A stretch of 64,000 nt of DNA, taken from assembly GCA_044464485.1 (NCBI GenBank), contig JBIQLG010000002.1:186001-250000 (forward strand). Reading direction: 5' to 3'. The notes beneath the pieces were generated by a model. The model saw nothing but the letters and a program-made list of their open reading frames with translations. It did no database searches and was not told the origin of the DNA. Position numbers and translations under genes: made by a program. The DNA is from Terrimesophilobacter sp044464485 (lineage in GTDB: Bacteria > Actinomycetota > Actinomycetes > Actinomycetales > Microbacteriaceae). Positions 59,610-64,000 of the stretch are shown piece by piece; the stretch's first letter is position 1, and every line of letters starts with the position of its first letter.

Positions 59610-60524
59610 TCACCGCCAGAATTCGGCGAGCCTCTCCGCGAGCCCTGCGCCCTGATCGTATCCGGCTCGGGCTGCCGCCGGGCGCGTCGAGTGGTCCATC
59701 ATGTTGTCTCCGAATGCGTCAAGCGAGCCCTGATCCGGCAGAATCGCCTCAACCCGGCTGCCGCCCGCTTCCAGGTCTTCGACTTGGGCGGTGAGTTGCA
59801 TGCGCCACCTCAGCGGGTGCAGTGTTCTCCCACCGAGAGGTGAAAGCACAAGCACACGACCGAAACCTGCGGCCAGGTCGGCGTTCTCGTTTCGACGGTA
59901 CCCCCCGTCGATGTATTTCCTGGTGCCGATTCGGTAGGCGGGCCCGCCGGACGTGCTCGCGGCCACCGCGTCGACAAGGGTGACCCCGCTGCCGGAATCG
60001 AGTATCGCGTCGTCACCCGTGTGCGCATCGACAGCGGTCAGGAGCAGACGCTGCTGTGGCCAGTCCTGGCGAGGCAGCCTTGCGGCGACGACCTGGCGCC
60101 AACGCTCAGAACCGTTGGACGCGGCATCCAGTTCGATCGCGGCCGCGCCCATCCTGCGTCGCATATCGGCGGCGTTTTCGGATGCTGCGCTGATTCGGGT
60201 GACTCTCTCCAGTCTTTCACGCTGGATGTTCGGCACCGGGCCGCCCGAAATGGGTTGCGGTGTCGGTGCCGCGAGGATGCTGGCGAACAGTTCGGTGGGG
60301 GTTGCACCGGTGATCTGCGCCGCGGCCGTCGCGCCGGCCGAGGTGCCGATGATGAGGTCGGCGTGCGTGACGTCCAGTCCGGCGTCAAGCAGTCCGGCGG
60401 TGACGCCAATCAGCCAGGCGTTGCCGGCGGATCCGCCACCGCCGAGCACCAACGCTCTGCCGTTTGCGGCTTTCGGGACGGCCATAAGAGTCGGTTGCTT
60501 GTCGCGCTGAATTGAAGGGTTCAT
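59610..60524 (-). CDS. Patatin-like phospholipase family protein
   Basis: A 304-residue lipid acyl hydrolase. The oxyanion loop is LVLGGGGSAGNAW, the nucleophile Ser lies in IIGTSAGATAAAQ, and the Asp of the dyad is in YIDGGYRRNENADLA (DGG). It has no signal peptide or membrane segment. Such patatins hydrolyse phospholipids or glycolipids. It stands alone, convergent with the YciI gene. Confidence 0.93.
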   Translation of the reverse strand: MNPSIQRDKQPTLMAVPKAANGRALVLGGGGSAGNAWLIGVTAGLLDAGLDVTHADLIIGTSAGATAAAQITGATPTELFASILAAPTPQPISGGPVPNIQRERLERVTRISAASENAADMRRRMGAAAIELDAASNGSERWRQVVAARLPRQDWPQQRLLLTAVDAHTGDDAILDSGSGVTLVDAVAASTSGGPAYRIGTRKYIDGGYRRNENADLAAGFGRVLVLSPLGGRTLHPLRWRMQLTAQVEDLEAGGSRVEAILPDQGSLDAFGDNMMDHSTRPAAARAGYDQGAGLAERLAEFWR

Positions 60525-60725
60525 GATCGTAGCTTTCTGAGAGTGCTTGCGAAGCGCTCCCTGCGACGGCTACGTCAGTCGCTGGATCGTGAACTCGAAG
60601 GAGCGCCCAGAGTGGACAGTGTGTGCATCGGGCTCACCTCCTCGGATCGTGTCACGTTCGAAGAAAACTATAGCCATTCCTGCGGTTCACAGGAAAGGCA
60701 CCTGAAAATCTCGCTCGTGATTAGG

Positions 60726-61106
60726 TCAGCCGAGAGCGACGACGAGAGTAAGCACGGTGAGCATGATCGTCACGGGCGTCATGGTGTAGCGCTCGCGTTT
60801 GCTTCGCGACACGAGGTTCATGAGAGTGCCGAGCACAAAGAACGCGAAGACAACCCACGCCGCGATATGCACTGCGATGCCGTTGCCCAGCACCCGGGTG
60901 ACGCCGACTCGCTCCAGAAGTATCCACGCGATGACCGCGTAGATCAGCACAGAGACGATGCTGCCAACCCTCAGTTTGGGCGGAAGAATTCTTGCTGTGC
61001 CGCCCCACGCGTATTCGCCCAGCGGTGCGCCACTGGCAAGTGCGATCTGGAAAACTGCGAGGAGGCCGAGGACTATGCAGGCGGCGATGACGGCGGCAAA
61101 ACTCAA
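60726..61106 (-). CDS. Small four-helix membrane protein, unknown
   Basis: A 126-residue protein from a TTG start preceded by GAGGAAAAG. Four membrane segments are visible (FAAVIAACIVLGLLAVFQIAL; VGSIVSVLIYAVIAWILLERV; AVHIAAWVVFAFFVLGTLMNLV; PVTIMLTVLTLVVALG), with a basic loop SRSKRERY. It resembles small membrane proteins widespread in actinobacteria without assigned function. Confidence 0.8.
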   Translation of the reverse strand: MSFAAVIAACIVLGLLAVFQIALASGAPLGEYAWGGTARILPPKLRVGSIVSVLIYAVIAWILLERVGVTRVLGNGIAVHIAAWVVFAFFVLGTLMNLVSRSKRERYTMTPVTIMLTVLTLVVALG

Positions 61107-61168
61107 TACTTTTCCTCGGGATGCGGCAGCACAAAGGCAGGGCGATCATTGCAACTGGGATTCGATTG

Positions 61169-61242
61169 TAGCTGGGGCGGGATTCGAACCCGCGACCTCA
61201 CGATTATGAGTCGTGCGCTCTCACCAACTGAGCTACCCAGCC
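61169..61242 (-). tRNA. tRNA-Met (CAT)
   Basis: A 74-base cloverleaf. The acceptor stem pairs GGCUGGG with CCCAGCU (G1-U72 wobble), the discriminator is A, the anticodon loop reads CUCAUAA with anticodon CAU, and the T-arm has GGTTCGAATCC. The D-arm (GCTCAGTTGGTGAGAGC) fits elongator Met rather than initiator. A lysidine-modified Ile tRNA would also read CAU but is less likely. Confidence 0.92.
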
Positions 61243-61267
61243 ACGGCATCCGCAGAACGGATGTCCG

Positions 61268-61339
<72 letters not shown>

Positions 61340-61446
61340 GCACAAAAATCCGCACCGGGCGGAGCAGTGGCACCGTAAGAGACTAGCACCCGCAGCGACG
61401 CGAATTGAAACGATGTGCGCGTTGTGACGGTACCGAGCCGACGCAG

Positions 61447-62541
61447 CTAGTTCGCGTGTTCCTTGAGCCACTCGAACGGATCAACGGCGACCCCATTCAC
61501 GTGGATTTCAAGGTGAAGGTGCGGCCCCGTCGACTCGCCGGTGGTGCCGACAAGTCCGATCTCATCGCCGACCTTCACGTGCTGACCCATCGTGACCTTG
61601 ATGCTTCCGACCTGCATGTGGGCATACAGGCTCACCACCTTCTGACCGTCGATCACATGCTCGATCTCCACGTGCTGGCCGTAACTCCAGTCAACGTTGT
61701 CGATGTTGATGACAACACCGTCGGCAATGGCCTGAATGTGCGCACCGTAACCGGGCGTGAAGTCGACCCCCTTGTGGAAAGTGGAGCAACCGGAACACGG
61801 CGCCACCCTGGGACCGTACGGGTCCGAAATCGGTACCGCGATGGGGAACGGCCACTGAATCGTGCCGTTCGGGTTATTCGTGTAAAGGAAGTTGCGGTTG
61901 CCGTACTTCAGAAACAATTGTTCCCGAAACGAAGTTGCGGTGTAGCCGTCGCGCGAAACGGTGAGGTTCGCGTTCGGCTGGGCAACCAATTCCTGCACCT
62001 TCGCCTCTGCGGGTGCGGCAACCGCACCCGTGTGCTCGGTCGGAGAGTAGAACGCGTTGGCGGGGATCGACGTTGCCACCATCATGAGGCCAGCGCCGAT
62101 CATCGCACCGAAGGTCATGAGCTTGGAGAGCATACGACGCTTGAACGGCTTACGTTTCGACAACGCCACAGCGCGCGGTGCGCGAGGCGGGGCGGCTGTC
62201 TTCGTCCGCGTGACCCCGCGCGGAAGCTTCACCGGGCGACGCGACTTCGGCTTCTTCGGTGCGCGTGGGCGGCGGGAATCTGAAGCCACGACATCCTCGG
62301 ATGCGTCGCCGAGCGACGAGAACAATGTCACCGCTGCGGACTCGGGAGCGGCCGCCTGCGATGGCTCTTCCCTCACAAGCGGCACGCGGGTTGCACCAAC
62401 CTGCGGCGGCGGCAGTTGTGACAACAACTGAGCTTCGGCAGCCTGCTCTCTGGCGCGAATCTCGCGGCGCGTCAGCGGAGCGCTGGAGTTGGTCGCATTG
62501 GCTGGGGCCGCTGCCCCAGATTCCTGATCGAATTCAGTCAC
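61447..62541 (-). CDS. M23 family metallopeptidase (2), membrane-anchored
   Basis: A 364-residue protein from GTG 62541. The N-terminal 140 residues are hydrophilic and basic (RRPRAPKKPKSRRPVKLPRG), followed by one membrane segment (KLMTFGAMIGAGLMMVATSIPA), giving a type II-like or signal-anchor topology. The LytM/M23 domain reads DPYGPRVAPCSGCSTFHKGVDFTPGYG, VSLYAHMQVGS and TGPHLHLEIHVNG, with all zinc ligands. The CSGC motif matches CEIC in the paralogue at 54358. Probable role: peptidoglycan remodelling. Confidence 0.92.
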   Translation of the reverse strand: MTEFDQESGAAAPANATNSSAPLTRREIRAREQAAEAQLLSQLPPPQVGATRVPLVREEPSQAAAPESAAVTLFSSLGDASEDVVASDSRRPRAPKKPKSRRPVKLPRGVTRTKTAAPPRAPRAVALSKRKPFKRRMLSKLMTFGAMIGAGLMMVATSIPANAFYSPTEHTGAVAAPAEAKVQELVAQPNANLTVSRDGYTATSFREQLFLKYGNRNFLYTNNPNGTIQWPFPIAVPISDPYGPRVAPCSGCSTFHKGVDFTPGYGAHIQAIADGVVINIDNVDWSYGQHVEIEHVIDGQKVVSLYAHMQVGSIKVTMGQHVKVGDEIGLVGTTGESTGPHLHLEIHVNGVAVDPFEWLKEHAN

Positions 62542-62755
62542 GATTTACCGAGCCGCGTTCCTGTCGCGTAAGAGGTACGCGAACGGACGCACGACAGTAA
62601 AAATCGACGTCATTTCTGGTGGCGCTCCTCAACACTCGGCCGATGCACTTTCGGGTGTGCACACCGAACCATGCGAAACCCTCGCGGCCCTACGCCGCTA
62701 GATAACGAACTCATAAAGGATAACCGAGAAAGCTGGGAAAAAACCAGTCCGATTT

Positions 62756-63559
62756 TCAGGTTCCGCTCTGCACGAGCGCCGCCTCCAGCGCATCCGCCAC
62801 CCCGGGCTCGGCGGCCAGCACGAACTTCGCAGAAGCCCGTTCGCCACGCAGTCCCGAAACCTTTGCACCGGCCTCCTGCGCGATCAGCGCACCGGCGGCA
62901 TGATCCCACGGATTCAACCCGTGCTCGAAGTAACCATTGAGTCTCGCGCACGCGACATCACACAAGTCCAGCGCCGCGGATCCTTGCCGACGAATGTCGC
63001 GCACCCTCTCGATGAGTCCCACGAGCACCTTCGCCTGGACCACTCGGCGCTCGGCGCTGTACGAGAAGCCCGTGCCGACAAGCGCCTGAGCGAGGTCGAC
63101 ATTCGGGGCGGTTACGATCGTGGAACCATTGAGCGTCGACCCGCTGCCGGCAGATGCCGCGAACAGTTCATCCGCCGCAGGATTGAACACGACGCCCGAA
63201 AGCGCCGTCCACGCCAGCGGGTCAGGCTCGCCTTGGACCACCGCAATACTGACCGCGTACTGGCGGATGCCGTACAAGTAGTTAACGGTTCCATCAATGG
63301 GATCGACCACCCAGGTGAGTCCGGATGACCCGCGCACCGAACTGCGCTCCTCGCCGAGAATTCCGTCGTTCGGCCGCGCATCGGCCAGAAGCGAACGGAT
63401 GAGGTCCTCCGTCTCACGGTCGGCCTCCGTCACAATGTCTTCCAGCGACGACTTGGACGCGGCAACCGTTACGCCCTCCGCGCGGCGCCGCGCGGCAAGC
63501 TCGCCAGCCTGCCTCGCGATCGAGGTGGCGAGGTCAAGCAATTCTGTCGTCGGCTGCAT
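62756..63559 (-). CDS. Inositol monophosphatase family protein
   Basis: A 267-residue lithium-type phosphatase starting at ATG 63559. Metal motif A has Glu in DGILGEERSS and the signature VVDPIDGTVNYLYG; the second signature is NPWDHAAGALIAQEAGAKVSG. Substrates in actinobacteria include inositol 1-phosphate, histidinol phosphate and PAP. The catalytic residues are complete. tRNA-Tyr lies just upstream on the same strand, and reading frames that extend through that tRNA are rejected. Confidence 0.93.
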   Translation of the reverse strand: MQPTTELLDLATSIARQAGELAARRRAEGVTVAASKSSLEDIVTEADRETEDLIRSLLADARPNDGILGEERSSVRGSSGLTWVVDPIDGTVNYLYGIRQYAVSIAVVQGEPDPLAWTALSGVVFNPAADELFAASAGSGSTLNGSTIVTAPNVDLAQALVGTGFSYSAERRVVQAKVLVGLIERVRDIRRQGSAALDLCDVACARLNGYFEHGLNPWDHAAGALIAQEAGAKVSGLRGERASAKFVLAAEPGVADALEAALVQSGT

Positions 63560-63579
63560 ATGTTCACGGTTCTTCGTGG

Positions 63580-63661
63580 TGGCAAGTACAGGATTCGAAC
63601 CTGTGAAGTCTGAGACGTCTGATTTACAGTCAGATCCCTTTGGCCGCTTGGGTAACTTGCC
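63580..63661 (-). tRNA. tRNA-Tyr (GTA)
   Basis: An 82-base class II tRNA. The acceptor stem pairs GGCAAGT with ACTTGCC, the discriminator is A, and the anticodon loop reads CUGUAAA with anticodon GUA. A long variable arm (CGTCTCAGACTT region) and the T-arm GGTTCGAATCC are present. Confidence 0.94.
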
Positions 63662-63802
63662 GGGTACTCCGGCCACATGTATTCATCTGACCGGAGACAG
63701 AACTCAAGGATAGCGTGCCAGAGCGTCACACAAAATCACACCCAGGTTTTGCCGGTTATGATCAGCACGACACAAGGTCACGCAACAAGCCCGGGAGTTT
63801 CG

Positions 63803-64000
63803 ATGGCCGGTATCGACGACGTCGCGCACCGCGCCGGCGTATCCACGGCAACCGTGTCGCGCGCGCTCAGCGGCAACGGTCATGTCTCCGCGCCCACGAG
63901 AGACCGCGTGCGTCGCATCGCGGATGAACTCGGTTACGTGGTGAGTTCGAGTGCGTCCAGTCTGGCGACGGGTCGCACCAAAACAGTGGGTGTCGTCACC
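63803..64000 (+). CDS. LacI family regulator (5' end only)
   Basis: The first 66 codons of a LacI regulator from ATG 63803, running off the window. The helix-turn-helix IDDVAHRAGVSTATVSRALS and hinge region VVSSSASSLATGRTKTVGVV are closely similar to the regulator at 1378, so the two are related paralogues. No GGAACCGGTTCC palindrome was seen directly upstream, which suggests a different operator. Confidence 0.93.
   Translation, partial: MAGIDDVAHRAGVSTATVSRALSGNGHVSAPTRDRVRRIADELGYVVSSSASSLATGRTKTVGVVT

Overview
The window is a high-GC actinobacterial chromosome segment, most likely from the Microbacteriaceae. This rests on the gene order tRNA-Trp–secE–nusG–rplK–rplA next to aminotransferase, murB and the two MaoC-type dehydratase genes; on an actinobacterial SecE and an acidic N-terminal extension on NusG; on an LAXTG cell-wall anchor; on many GTG/TTG starts; and on the treXYZ–maltokinase set. 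No rRNA, IS element, prophage or CRISPR array is visible. The sequence is a scaffold: 100 Ns lie at 53815-53914, directly after a 17-bp tandem repeat.

Layout. 1-2403: a truncated sugar-binding lipoprotein gene diverges from a LacI regulator, with two identical palindromic operators between them. 2549-8912: ribosomal and translocation genes on the minus strand (rplJ-rplL; rplK-rplA; nusG; secE; tRNA-Trp), interrupted by an exported protein with a lysine-rich repeat tail, a YqaJ-type nuclease and a DUF998-like membrane protein. 9310-18227: a sortase-type surface protein, an aminotransferase, an ABC-2 exporter with its own two-component system, murB and two MaoC-fold dehydratases. 18271-18513: a self-contained transcription unit for a 27-residue cysteine-containing peptide, with a promoter overlapping an inverted repeat, a strong ribosome-binding site and a terminator. 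18600-23758: putA with its TetR regulator, and a threonine dehydratase. 23733-33609: trehalose metabolism (GH13 enzyme, TreZ, TreY, TreX and a divergent maltokinase). 33614-38272: small heat-shock protein, MerR regulator, SDR and a UvrA-like ATPase.

38283-53074 is an accessory catabolic island of about 15 kb. One operon carries a maleate-isomerase-family protein, a binding-protein-dependent ABC transporter, a nucleotide-sugar-epimerase-like SDR and an aldehyde dehydrogenase. A second carries a CoA-transferase, an HMG-CoA-lyase-like enzyme, a GntR/FCD regulator and an isochorismatase-fold hydrolase. A third carries a flavin monooxygenase and a hydrolase resembling the C-C hydrolase of nicotine degradation. 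A further alpha/beta hydrolase stands alone. Every one of these transcription units has a GTATAC-centred motif upstream, which suggests a single regulon under the GntR protein. The set of families resembles N-heteroaromatic breakdown, but two enzymes lack the family's usual catalytic cysteines, so the substrate is unknown.

53312-64000 is mixed: a low-affinity iron permease homologue, a Rho-N-like protein cut by the gap, two M23 peptidases, a tocopherol-cyclase-like protein, topoisomerase IB, a HipBA-type kinase/antitoxin pair, a YciI protein, a patatin, tRNA-Met, tRNA-Thr and tRNA-Tyr, an inositol monophosphatase, and the start of a second LacI regulator that runs off the window.
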